NCBI GenBank assembly: GCA_017539635.1
Contig: JAFYCQ010000185.1
Span: 1 to 6,576, forward strand
Length of the DNA: 6,576 bases
Direction of reading: 5' to 3'
Origin: Oscillospiraceae bacterium
GTDB lineage: Bacteria > Bacillota > Clostridia > Oscillospirales > Oscillospiraceae
The notes below the pieces were generated by a model, which was not told where the DNA came from, searched no databases, and saw only the letters and a program-made list of their open reading frames with translations. The translations under genes and the position numbers were made by a program. Each line of letters opens with the position of its first letter. Positions within the stretch are counted from its first letter, which is position 1. Below, one piece after another: positions 1 through 6,252 of the stretch.

Positions 1-3000
1 GGCACCATGTACAACAGCGTAAACAGGCTCGAGGTGATTTTCGTCCCCAAAAAGGATCTGGGGCCCACGCAGGAGTATGACGAGGAAACCCACACCTATA
101 CGGCCATAACCGGCATCGAAGACGATCTGGACGACAGTATAGAGGAGCTGCAGACCCATATACGGGAGGATAACGCCGAGCTTGCAGACAAAACACTTGC
201 CGACGCCCTCGATGAGGTATGGGGTTATACCTCAGACAAAAACTGGAGCGTCAGCTTTGAAAACGGCCGGGCAGTATCCGCGGTCGGCCTGGGAGATTCC
301 CCGGAGCTTGACGGCTTCGATCAGATACTCAGCGACTACGCGGACAGCGATATAATACTGACAAGCGCCAGCGCTTCCTTTGACGTGACAACCAATCTTC
401 TCACCTGGATAAACGCCCTGGGCGACGCCAAGATCGAGGCGGAAAACGACAAGTCGATGTATCACGAAACCACGCGCCTTTACAGGACTCAGGAGGAGCT
501 GGATTCAGAAAAGGCAGGCGTTGCCGCCGAGGCGAATGGTGAAATGCACCTCACCTCGGGATACGACATCTATACCTTTACAGACACGTCCATACATGAA
601 GGCGATTCCGATTTTGACGGTAGCTACGTGATAGCCGTTACCTTCCAGTCGGTACCCTCCCAGGGGCTTTATTCCGCCTCCGCCACAGTTTGCCTTGCCC
701 CGGAGTTTTCAGGCTTTAAGGAGCCGGAGAGCAGCGCCGGAGGCGGGGACGCCTCACTCATGGATGGGGACGGCTACGGCGAAAACTATCACTACGACGG
801 CTACTACTCCGGCAGCGCCGAGTGCGAGTTCACCAATAACGGCGAGATGGGCACAAATTTTTCCTCCTGGTTTTTAAGCTTTTGGGCGGGCATCGGCAAT
901 CTGAAGAATGCCATTCCCAAATCGGCTGTCAATGGAGTTTCATCCGTCAGCAACTACCTTGGCATCGGAGCTATCGGCTTTAATTTACTTAATCTTATCC
1001 AAAGAGCTCAGCGTGACAGCAACATGTACTGGGATTTCAAGAAGCTGATGAGCTCCCCCTGCTATGGAAAGCTGGGAGAAGCAGACCAGAAGCTTGCCCA
1101 AAAATACTTTGACGAGTTCAAACAGATCTCCGATTACAGGTACTGGCTCGATGTGGGAAGCTGGTTTATAGCGCCCATGACCATGCTGGCTCCCAAGATA
1201 TCCGAAGCGCTTGCCGTTGAATTCGCGACGCATGGTGCGACCTATGGACTCAGCGCCGAGGCCTGCGCCGCGGCGGGCGCCGGTACTACCGCAAGCGCGG
1301 CGATGGGCTGGACGCTGCTGGCGGTGGCCGTGGCCGGAGGCGTCCTCTCAATGGAGGCCCTGGCGCGCCGCGAAAAGGAAATGGTGCGCTGCTACAACGA
1401 CAACTTCAACTCTATAAAAGCGCTGATGCGCTCACGGCTTCGCAACGACCCCGACTGCAACGGCAAGAAGGGCAACGGGTCATATGTATATATTTCCGAC
1501 GGTAAGGGAGACTATTTCCGGGTGGGCCACGACCCCTCCGGCGTGGTTTACGAGGGCGTCATTGAAAATCCCGTCGAAAACGCCGTGGTAAAGCTCTATT
1601 ACGCCACGGACGACGGCGGAAACGTTATCCAGCAGACCACCCCCGGACTTGCAATGAAGCTTTCTCCCGCCGTAAATCTCAGAGGCCAGATACCCGGCGA
1701 GCCCCAGCAGACTACGGGCGCGGACGGCGTATATCAGTGGGGCGTGCCCGAGGGACTGTGGTACGTTGAGGCTGTTGGCCCCACGGGACTTACAGGCAGC
1801 AGCGGTTCGGACAGCCAGGCGATAAAGACCGTGACGATAGGCGGCACGGAATACAAAATGCTGCCCGTTCTGCCGCCTCAGCTGGACGTGAACATCCCCC
1901 TCACGGACTACACGGCCCCCACGGTAACGGAGGTAAAATACACCACCGAGGGAGTTTACGTCACCTTCAGCAAATATATGGACGAGGCCGATGTTCTGAA
2001 CGCCGGAAACTACGTCCTGGAAAACAGCGCCGGCGAACCCGTTTCCGTCACCGTTTCCGGCGTTGAGCAGGGACACGTCCCGTCGAATATTGACGCATCG
2101 GAGCCCACATACACCCGCACGGTGCTGCTTGCATCGGCAAACGGCTCTCAGCTTTCCGGAGACCTCAATCTGCTTGTCAGAGCCGGAGTCAAGAGCTACG
2201 CCGGAACATCCATGGAAAGCGACTATTCTGAGGCCGGGGAGGCCGTGTCCCAGACGCAGCTGACACAGCCCGTTTTCTCCGGCGTTGACAGCGAGAGCGC
2301 CGACTTTTCCGGCAGCGACGTGAACAAGATCGTCCGGGGCGGCACAGGCGTCACGCTTACGAGCCCCGAGGACGCATCCCTCTATTATACGACGGACGGC
2401 ACCGAGCCCTCCTCCGCAAACGGCAAGCTTTACAGCGGAGTCATAACCGTCTCCAACAACATGACCGTCAAGGCCGTCGCCATAAAGGCGGGCTATAAGG
2501 CGAGCCAGGTCTCCACCGGCGTATTCACTACGGCCTTCTCCGCCGGCGGGCACACGGTGAGCGGCAGAGTGGATGCCTACGACGGCAGCTCTGTTGACGG
2601 ACTGACGCTGACCCTCAGCGGCGGCGCTGCAAAGACGACGCAGGTTTATAACGGCAGCTACTCCTTCTCCGACGTGCCCGACGGCAGCTACATCGTTTCC
2701 TTTGCGGGGAACGCGGCCTTTGCAGCAGCCAGCGCGACAGTCACCGTCTCCGGCGGCAGCGCGGCAGCGGACTTCACGCTCCAGAAGGCGGTCAACAACG
2801 GCGGCGGCGGAAGCGGCGGCGTCAGCAGCGGCGGAGGCTCCGGCCCCGTGACCGTGCCTGTCAGCAGCGACGCGGGCGCGGTGTCAGTAACGGCCAATAT
2901 CTCCGGCGGAGAAGCGACCATAGGCGAGCTTTCCGACGCCGACGTGGCAAAGGTAGTGACCAAAGATGAGCCCCAGGCGGACGTTCTGTTCGACCTCAGC

Positions 3001-4023
3001 GGCCTGGGAGAGAGCATAAAAACCGTCAGCATCCCCGCCGAGACCTTTAAGAAGGTGGCGAAGGCCCTGGATTCCCACGACGGGGAGGATACGATCACCA
3101 TAAAGACGGCAGCGGGCGAGACCGTGTTCGACGAGACCGCCGTCAAGGCAATAGCCGGAAAGGCGGATGCGGGCAGCGTGTCTTTGACCTTTGAGAGCAT
3201 TGGCGCAGACAGGCTCAATACCGCCCAGAAGGACGCCTTCAAGGGAAAAGAGCTGGCATCGGTCTATGAGCTGACGCTTAAAGTGAACGGCAAGGTGGTA
3301 ACGGACTTCGGCGGCGGCAGAGTGACGCTGAAAATAAAGCTTTCGCCCAAGTCCGGCAGCGGCAATTACGCCGTCTGGTACGCAGCTTCCGACGGCAAAA
3401 CCGAGCGTATGCCGGGAAGTTACGACGGCAGGGAGCTCGTCTTCTCGACTTTCCATTTCTCACATTACGTCGTCACCTATGAGGACAGGCCCTTTAAGGA
3501 CGTTTCCTCCGGCGACTGGTATTACGACGGAGTGTATTACTGCTACGACAACGGCTATTTCAAGGGCGTTTCCGATGACACCTTCGCTCCAGGAGGCACA
3601 ATGACAAGAGCCATGTTCGCTACGGTGCTCTACCGCATGGCCGGAGAGCCCGCCGTAAAGGGAGAAAATCCCTTTAAGGATGTGGAGGTCGGGCAGTGGT
3701 ATTCCGACGCCGTTGTCTGGGCTGCGGGAGAAAAAATAATCGAGGGCTACGGCGGCGGAGTTTTCGGCACGAACGACCCCGTTACGCGAGAGCAGATGGT
3801 GACTATCTTCTGGCGCTATAACGGCAGACCGGCAGGCAGCGCCGAACTGTCCGCCTTTACAGACGCATCTTCCGTAAGCGCCTGGGCCGAGACCGCCGTA
3901 AAATGGGCGGTGTCCTCCGGCGTAATAACCGGCAGGAGCGACGGCACCCTGGATCCCGGCGGCAAGGCCGCCCGCGCCGAGGTGGCTCAGATCGTCCTGA
4001 ACTATGAAACCAAGGCGATATAA
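1..4023 (+). CDS. Large multidomain SLH-anchored surface protein, 5' end outside window
   Basis: This is the C-terminal 1,340 codons of a secreted cell-surface protein; residues below count from the ATG at position 7. That ATG is unlikely to be the start: the frame is open to base 1, no ribosome binding site is visible, and no signal peptide follows. Modules in order: residues 1-290 acidic, unrecognised; about 295-475 helical with hydrophobic stretches (312-330, 384-395, 434-449); about 505-635 a transthyretin-like or carboxypeptidase-regulatory-like beta module; about 636-745 an SbsA-type Ig-like domain; about 752-845 a chitobiase C-terminal-like module (YYTTDGTEPSS); about 848-926 a second carboxypeptidase-regulatory-like module; a Gly/Ser linker 931-947; a beta-rich pre-SLH domain 948-1160; and three SLH repeats from 1163. 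SLH repeats are known to bind secondary cell-wall polymer non-covalently. No catalytic motif is seen, so an adhesive or structural role is inference. A strong terminator follows 25 bases after the stop. Confidence 0.9.
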   Translation, partial: GTMYNSVNRLEVIFVPKKDLGPTQEYDEETHTYTAITGIEDDLDDSIEELQTHIREDNAELADKTLADALDEVWGYTSDKNWSVSFENGRAVSAVGLGDSPELDGFDQILSDYADSDIILTSASASFDVTTNLLTWINALGDAKIEAENDKSMYHETTRLYRTQEELDSEKAGVAAEANGEMHLTSGYDIYTFTDTSIHEGDSDFDGSYVIAVTFQSVPSQGLYSASATVCLAPEFSGFKEPESSAGGGDASLMDGDGYGENYHYDGYYSGSAECEFTNNGEMGTNFSSWFLSFWAGIGNLKNAIPKSAVNGVSSVSNYLGIGAIGFNLLNLIQRAQRDSNMYWDFKKLMSSPCYGKLGEADQKLAQKYFDEFKQISDYRYWLDVGSWFIAPMTMLAPKISEALAVEFATHGATYGLSAEACAAAGAGTTASAAMGWTLLAVAVAGGVLSMEALARREKEMVRCYNDNFNSIKALMRSRLRNDPDCNGKKGNGSYVYISDGKGDYFRVGHDPSGVVYEGVIENPVENAVVKLYYATDDGGNVIQQTTPGLAMKLSPAVNLRGQIPGEPQQTTGADGVYQWGVPEGLWYVEAVGPTGLTGSSGSDSQAIKTVTIGGTEYKMLPVLPPQLDVNIPLTDYTAPTVTEVKYTTEGVYVTFSKYMDEADVLNAGNYVLENSAGEPVSVTVSGVEQGHVPSNIDASEPTYTRTVLLASANGSQLSGDLNLLVRAGVKSYAGTSMESDYSEAGEAVSQTQLTQPVFSGVDSESADFSGSDVNKIVRGGTGVTLTSPEDASLYYTTDGTEPSSANGKLYSGVITVSNNMTVKAVAIKAGYKASQVSTGVFTTAFSAGGHTVSGRVDAYDGSSVDGLTLTLSGGAAKTTQVYNGSYSFSDVPDGSYIVSFAGNAAFAAASATVTVSGGSAAADFTLQKAVNNGGGGSGGVSSGGGSGPVTVPVSSDAGAVSVTANISGGEATIGELSDADVAKVVTKDEPQADVLFDLSGLGESIKTVSIPAETFKKVAKALDSHDGEDTITIKTAAGETVFDETAVKAIAGKADAGSVSLTFESIGADRLNTAQKDAFKGKELASVYELTLKVNGKVVTDFGGGRVTLKIKLSPKSGSGNYAVWYAASDGKTERMPGSYDGRELVFSTFHFSHYVVTYEDRPFKDVSSGDWYYDGVYYCYDNGYFKGVSDDTFAPGGTMTRAMFATVLYRMAGEPAVKGENPFKDVEVGQWYSDAVVWAAGEKIIEGYGGGVFGTNDPVTREQMVTIFWRYNGRPAGSAELSAFTDASSVSAWAETAVKWAVSSGVITGRSDGTLDPGGKAARAEVAQIVLNYETKAI
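2848..3486 (+). other. Beta-rich pre-SLH domain of the surface protein
   Basis: Residues 948-1160 form a unit set off by the Gly/Ser linker on one side and the first SLH repeat on the other. It contains alternating short strands and acidic loops, the stretch TVSIPAETFKKVAKAL (1006-1021), and ends in FSTFHFSHYVVTYE (1146-1159). Domains with this ending are, to my knowledge, common just before SLH repeats in surface proteins of Clostridia and Paenibacillus-like bacteria, and I know no assigned function. The limits are my reading of composition and could be off by tens of residues. Confidence 0.55.
3490..4002 (+). repeat. Three SLH (S-layer homology) repeats
   Basis: Three degenerate repeats of about 50 residues close the protein. 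They start at F1163 (FKDVSSGDWYYD), F1223 (FKDVEVGQWYSD) and F1284 (FTDASSVSAWAE). Each ends in the family's TRAE-like signature: TRAM at 1200-1203, TREQ at 1260-1263 and ARAE at 1322-1325. Spacing is regular, about 60 residues. The first two begin with almost the same DNA (CCCTTTAAGGAYGT). In the known family, three SLH repeats form a trimeric-prong fold that binds pyruvylated secondary cell-wall polymer; that this host makes such a polymer is inference. The third repeat has lost the Thr of the signature (AARAE). Confidence 0.93.
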
Positions 4024-4048
4024 GCAGCGCATATTCCCCAGCAGCAGC

Positions 4049-4076
4049 AAAAAAGCAGCCTTCGGGCTGCTTTTTT
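4049..4076 (+). terminator. Rho-independent terminator of the surface protein gene
   Basis: A perfect 12-base-pair stem, AAAAAAGCAGCC with GGCTGCTTTTTT, closes on a TTCG loop (4061-4064) with a C-G closing pair, the extra-stable cUUCGg tetraloop. The 3' arm ends in six T. It begins 25 bases after the TAA stop. Because the 5' arm begins with six A, it could also terminate transcription coming from the right, though no minus-strand gene reads into it here. Confidence 0.93.
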
Positions 4077-4093
4077 GCCGCTGTTTGTTCCGC

Positions 4094-4122
4094 TTGACAA
4101 TCCCGCGCTTTTATGTTTCACT
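4094..4122 (+). promoter_or_regulatory. Probable sigma-A promoter of the permease gene, extended -10 type
   Basis: A consensus -35 box TTGACA (4094-4099) is followed, after 17 bases, by TTCACT (4117-4122), a poor -10 box. It is preceded by TG at 4114-4115 in the extended -10 position, which can compensate for a weak -10. It lies just after the upstream terminator, where a new promoter is needed. Predicted start is near 4127-4130. The -35 is convincing; the -10 is the weak part. Confidence 0.55.
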
Positions 4123-4132
4123 TTTTGCAGAC

Positions 4133-4151
4133 GGCCCGGTGAGACCGGGCC
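4133..4151 (+). promoter_or_regulatory. Strong GC hairpin in the permease 5' leader
   Basis: GGCCCGGT (4133-4140) pairs perfectly with ACCGGGCC (4144-4151) around a GAG loop. If the promoter just upstream is right, the hairpin sits only about 3-6 bases from the mRNA 5' end. Five T follow at 4158-4162 after a six-base spacer, which makes it also resemble a poor terminator or attenuator. The ribosome binding site AAAGGA (4165-4170) is outside the stem and free. It could protect the mRNA 5' end, weaken read-through from upstream, or act in attenuation; the sequence does not decide among these. Confidence 0.5.
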
Positions 4152-4178
4152 CGACGCTTTTTGTAAAGGAAAACGACG

Positions 4179-5330
4179 ATGCATACCCTCCGCAAGCTTT
4201 TAAGGGGCATAAAAAAAGAGCCCATGCTCCCCGTGGCTGTGGCCGCGGCGATAATATCCCTGTTCATAACGCCGCCCTCGGCGCGCCTTTTAAGAGACAT
4301 CGACTGGCGCACTTTAGCGACGCTTTTCCTCATGCTCACGGTGCTGGAGGGCTTCAAGCGGGAGAACGTTTTCGTGCCGCTTTTACGCCTGGCGTCAAGG
4401 CTCCGGCACCAGGTGAGTCTTGGCCTTTTTCTTGTGTTTTCCGTGTTCTTCACTTCCATGTTCGTGACGAACGACGTGTCCCTCATTATCTTTGTCCCCA
4501 TAACCATAATCCTCTTCCGGGCGGCGGGAAAGGAGAGGTATATCCTGCCGCTTCTGGCCTGCGAGAACATCGCGGCGGTACGCGGCTCGCTGCTCACTCC
4601 CTTCGGCTCGCCTCAGAATCTCTTCATTTTCGGGCGCTCGGGAGTTGACGCCGGCGGATTCATCCTGTACATGCTGCCGATCTGCGCCATTTCCGGCGTG
4701 CTGCTGTTCATATTCGTGCTGTTTCTTTTCCGGCGGGAGCCGGGGGGAAAAACGTCAATTCCGGAGGAGACCTTCCCGGCAAAGCTGCCGACAGAGAGAA
4801 GGCTTTATCGGGTGGTGTATCTGGTGCTCTTCGCGGCGGTGCTGTTCATGATTGTCAGCAGGACTGGCTTCTGGCTCTGGATAACGGCCGCCGTCACCGC
4901 TGCGGTGCTGATAATCGACAGGAAGATACTTCTCAAGTGCGACTATGTGCTTCTCGTCACGTTTTTCTGCTTTTTCGTGTTTTCCTCCTCGGTGTCGGCA
5001 AATGAGACCGTGGCGGCCTTTTTGTCAAAAATCGTTGCGGGGCGGGAGTATGTGTGCAGCATCGCCGTCAGCCAGGTCATTTCCAACGTCCCCGCCGCCA
5101 TCGTGCTCTATCCCTTCGCCGGGAACAGGGGAGCGCTCCTTTACGGACTGGACTCCGCCGGCCTTGTGACGATCATCGGCTCTCTTGCCTCCATAATCAA
5201 TTACAGGATATACGTCCGGGAGTATCCGGGACAGGGCGGGGCCTTTATGAAGACCTTCCACGCCATTTCGATAATATTCTTCCTCATCGTAGCTCTGCCG
5301 GGATATTTCATAAGCCTTAAACCGATGTGA
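4179..5330 (+). CDS. SLC13/ArsB-type (CitMHS-like) ion transporter permease
   Basis: This 383-residue inner-membrane protein has about 10-12 hydrophobic helices, for example near residues 16-31, 44-57, 80-95, 98-115, 161-184, 209-226, 230-246, 254-270, 291-311, 325-341 and 357-379. It has the two-fold signature of the ion transporter superfamily: TNDVSLIIFVPI (97-108) and RGSLLTPFGSPQNL (135-148) in the first half, SANETVAAF (273-281), SQVISNVPAAI (298-308) and GSLASIINY (334-342) in the second. The GSPQNL and SNVPA elements correspond to the hairpin substrate and cation sites of SLC13-like carriers. The substrate (dicarboxylate, citrate, sulfate or arsenite) cannot be read from sequence; no arsR, arsC or metabolic gene lies alongside. 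The polar loop 185-208 separates the halves. The start is chosen for AAAGGA eight bases upstream and the basic N-terminus typical of this topology. At 383 residues it is on the short side for the family but looks intact. Confidence 0.85.
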   Translation: MHTLRKLLRGIKKEPMLPVAVAAAIISLFITPPSARLLRDIDWRTLATLFLMLTVLEGFKRENVFVPLLRLASRLRHQVSLGLFLVFSVFFTSMFVTNDVSLIIFVPITIILFRAAGKERYILPLLACENIAAVRGSLLTPFGSPQNLFIFGRSGVDAGGFILYMLPICAISGVLLFIFVLFLFRREPGGKTSIPEETFPAKLPTERRLYRVVYLVLFAAVLFMIVSRTGFWLWITAAVTAAVLIIDRKILLKCDYVLLVTFFCFFVFSSSVSANETVAAFLSKIVAGREYVCSIAVSQVISNVPAAIVLYPFAGNRGALLYGLDSAGLVTIIGSLASIINYRIYVREYPGQGGAFMKTFHAISIIFFLIVALPGYFISLKPM

Positions 5331-5335
5331 CGCAA

Positions 5336-5372
5336 AAAAGCAGCCGATTTCAAGTTGAAATCAGCTGCTTTT
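5336..5372. terminator. Bidirectional terminator between convergent genes
   Basis: The outer stem AAAAGCAGC (5336-5344) pairs with GCTGCTTTT (5364-5372). After one C/A mismatch (5345/5363), an inner stem GATTTCA (5346-5352) pairs with TGAAATC (5356-5362) around a three-base loop. Reading rightward it ends in TTTT; reading leftward the run of six A (5334-5339) becomes six U. It lies between the stop of the permease gene (5330) and the stop of the minus-strand DUF937 gene (5390), so it can serve both. Confidence 0.88.
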
Positions 5373-5389
5373 ATAGCTTTGCAGATCGA

Positions 5390-6061
5390 TTATTTGCCGG
5401 AGCCTAATAGCCCTGTGAGCAGGGAGGAAACGTCCACGTTGCTGAGAAGGCTTCCCATCATGCTGCCCAGAAGATTGTCGCCGCCCTGCTGCTGGGGCTG
5501 CGCCTGCTGCTGACCGCCGCCGAAAAGGCCGCCCAGCAGACCGCCGAGACCGCCTTGCGGCTGACTTTGTGCCTGCTGCTGACCGCCGCCGAGGAGACTG
5601 AGCAATCCTCCGCCGGAGGATGCGGCCTGTGCCTGGGGCTGTGCCTGCACGGACTGGCTGGCCTGCTGGCCCAGAAGGCTCATAAGCAGGGGAGCCGCGG
5701 CGCCGAGGACGCTGCCGGTGGAAGACGTGCTGAGGCCGGCTTTTTCCGCCGCTGCCCTTGTCGCGGCGTCCGCGTTGCTGCCCAGCAGATGGCCGACTAT
5801 CTTTTCGCCGTCCTGGATGTCAACGTTGGAAAGAAATGCCTTTATGTCGCTGGTGTCGTCCTTTGCATGGGAATCCAGCGCCCCGGCAAAGCCCGCGACG
5901 GTGTCCTTGTTGTTGGCCTGCCCCTGTACGCCGTTGAGCATGGCAGGCAGGGCGGAGAGCAGCACAGACTTGACCTCGTCCGTGCTCGTGCCGGTCTTCT
6001 CGCTCATCTTTGCGATACTCTCCGGGCTGAGCATGGTCTTCATCATAGAAGTTAAATCCAT
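5390..6061 (-). CDS. DUF937 (YidB-like) protein with Gly/Gln-rich tail
   Basis: A 223-residue protein with no signal peptide or clear membrane helix. Residues 1 to about 135 are an Ala/Ser-rich helical domain. The segments ALPAMLNGVQGQA (37-49), VDIQDGEKIVGHLLG (80-94) and VLGAAAPLLMSLLGQQ (118-133) match the general pattern of DUF937, whose best-known member is E. coli YidB; the function is not established. Residues 136-195 are low complexity, with two near-identical GGGQQQAQ units (158-165, 181-188) and GGLLSLLGGG-like hydrophobic Gly runs. Residues 196-220 return to an amphipathic LLGSMMGSLLSNVD pattern. The start is firm: AAAGGAGA lies about nine bases before ATG and a consensus promoter lies upstream. 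It is divergent from the small membrane protein gene and convergent with the permease gene, so it is probably transcribed alone. Confidence 0.82.
   Translation of the reverse strand: MDLTSMMKTMLSPESIAKMSEKTGTSTDEVKSVLLSALPAMLNGVQGQANNKDTVAGFAGALDSHAKDDTSDIKAFLSNVDIQDGEKIVGHLLGSNADAATRAAAEKAGLSTSSTGSVLGAAAPLLMSLLGQQASQSVQAQPQAQAASSGGGLLSLLGGGQQQAQSQPQGGLGGLLGGLFGGGQQQAQPQQQGGDNLLGSMMGSLLSNVDVSSLLTGLLGSGK
5502..5592 (-). repeat. Direct repeat of 22 bp within the DUF937 gene tail
   Basis: Bases 5502-5523 and 5571-5592 are identical over 22 bp, offset by 69 bases, that is 23 codons in frame. Each copy encodes GGGQQQAQ and part of the codon before it. The sequence around both copies is a diverged tandem duplication of about 23 residues (LLSLLGGGQQQAQSQPQGG and LLGGLFGGGQQQAQPQQQGG). 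The repeat can lengthen or shorten by whole units without breaking the frame. Confidence 0.8.
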
Positions 6062-6093
6062 TTTGGAACATCTCCTTTAATATTATTAAAAAC

Positions 6094-6122
6094 ATTATAA
6101 AATCAGCAGAAGAAATTGTCAA
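6094..6122 (-). promoter_or_regulatory. Consensus sigma-A promoter of the DUF937 gene
   Basis: On the minus strand TTGACA (plus coordinates 6117-6122) is followed after exactly 17 bases by TATAAT (6094-6099): both boxes match consensus at all twelve positions with ideal spacing. The predicted start is near 6087, giving a leader of about 26 bases that contains the AAAGGAGA ribosome binding site. Strong constitutive or repressor-controlled transcription is expected. Confidence 0.88.
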
Positions 6123-6134
6123 ATCAAACCGCAT

Positions 6135-6168
6135 ATTTTGTAGTATTTTTTCAAAACGGACACAAAAT
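6135..6168. repeat. Short inverted repeat between the divergent promoters
   Basis: ATTTTGT (6135-6141) and ACAAAAT (6162-6168) are exact inverted copies separated by 20 bases. The dyad sits inside the 49 bases between the two -35 boxes, where a shared operator or activator site could lie. The DNA is AT-rich, so seven-base arms can arise by chance. Confidence 0.3.
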
Positions 6169-6171
6169 GTC

Positions 6172-6200
6172 TTGTCAGATGCCGATAAACGCATTATAAT
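6172..6200 (+). promoter_or_regulatory. Sigma-A promoter of the small membrane protein gene
   Basis: TTGTCA (6172-6177) is followed after 17 bases by a perfect TATAAT (6195-6200): eleven of twelve consensus positions at ideal spacing. The predicted start is near 6207, giving a leader of about 46 bases ending in AGGAGG (6241-6246), six bases before ATG. It diverges from the promoter at 6094-6122; the two -35 boxes are 49 bases apart. Confidence 0.83.
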
Positions 6201-6252
6201 AAACTAAATGAGAAAAACAGGCTCTGACACCGTATAACAGAGGAGGAGAAAC

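Noticed and set aside
1480..2553. A 357-codon open frame on the minus strand opposite the surface protein gene
   Set aside because: It lies wholly opposite a domain-rich real gene, its product has no recognisable domain, and long antisense frames are common opposite GC-rich coding sequence.
2797..2847. Repetitive GGCGGC-rich stretch, considered as a DNA repeat or CRISPR-like array
   Set aside because: It is simply the codons of a Gly/Ser linker (residues 931-947) with no regular spacer pattern. No CRISPR repeat was found anywhere in the window.
2688..3456. Two overlapping minus-strand open frames (184 and 190 codons)
   Set aside because: Both are opposite the pre-SLH domain; the first is a Pro/Ser/Ala-rich complement of Gly-rich codons, and the two overlap each other in different frames.
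4024..4178. Search for a riboswitch, T-box, tRNA or small RNA in the 155-base gap
   Set aside because: Only a terminator, a promoter and one simple hairpin are present; no conserved riboswitch core or cloverleaf is visible and the leader after the predicted start is only about 50 bases.
4004..4648. A 214-codon plus-strand frame overlapping the terminator and the start of the permease gene
   Set aside because: It reads through a strong terminator, has no ribosome binding site, and gives a His/Pro/Arg-rich product, while the permease frame has clear family motifs.
5555..6080. Plus-strand open frames opposite the DUF937 gene
   Set aside because: They are complements of the repetitive Gly/Gln codons and Ala-rich helices; the minus strand has promoter, ribosome binding site and family match.
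6222..6242. Possible hairpin CTCTG/CAGAG overlapping the ribosome binding site of the small membrane protein gene
   Set aside because: Only five pairs with an 11-base loop, and it covers just the first two bases of AGGAGG; too weak to call a regulatory switch.
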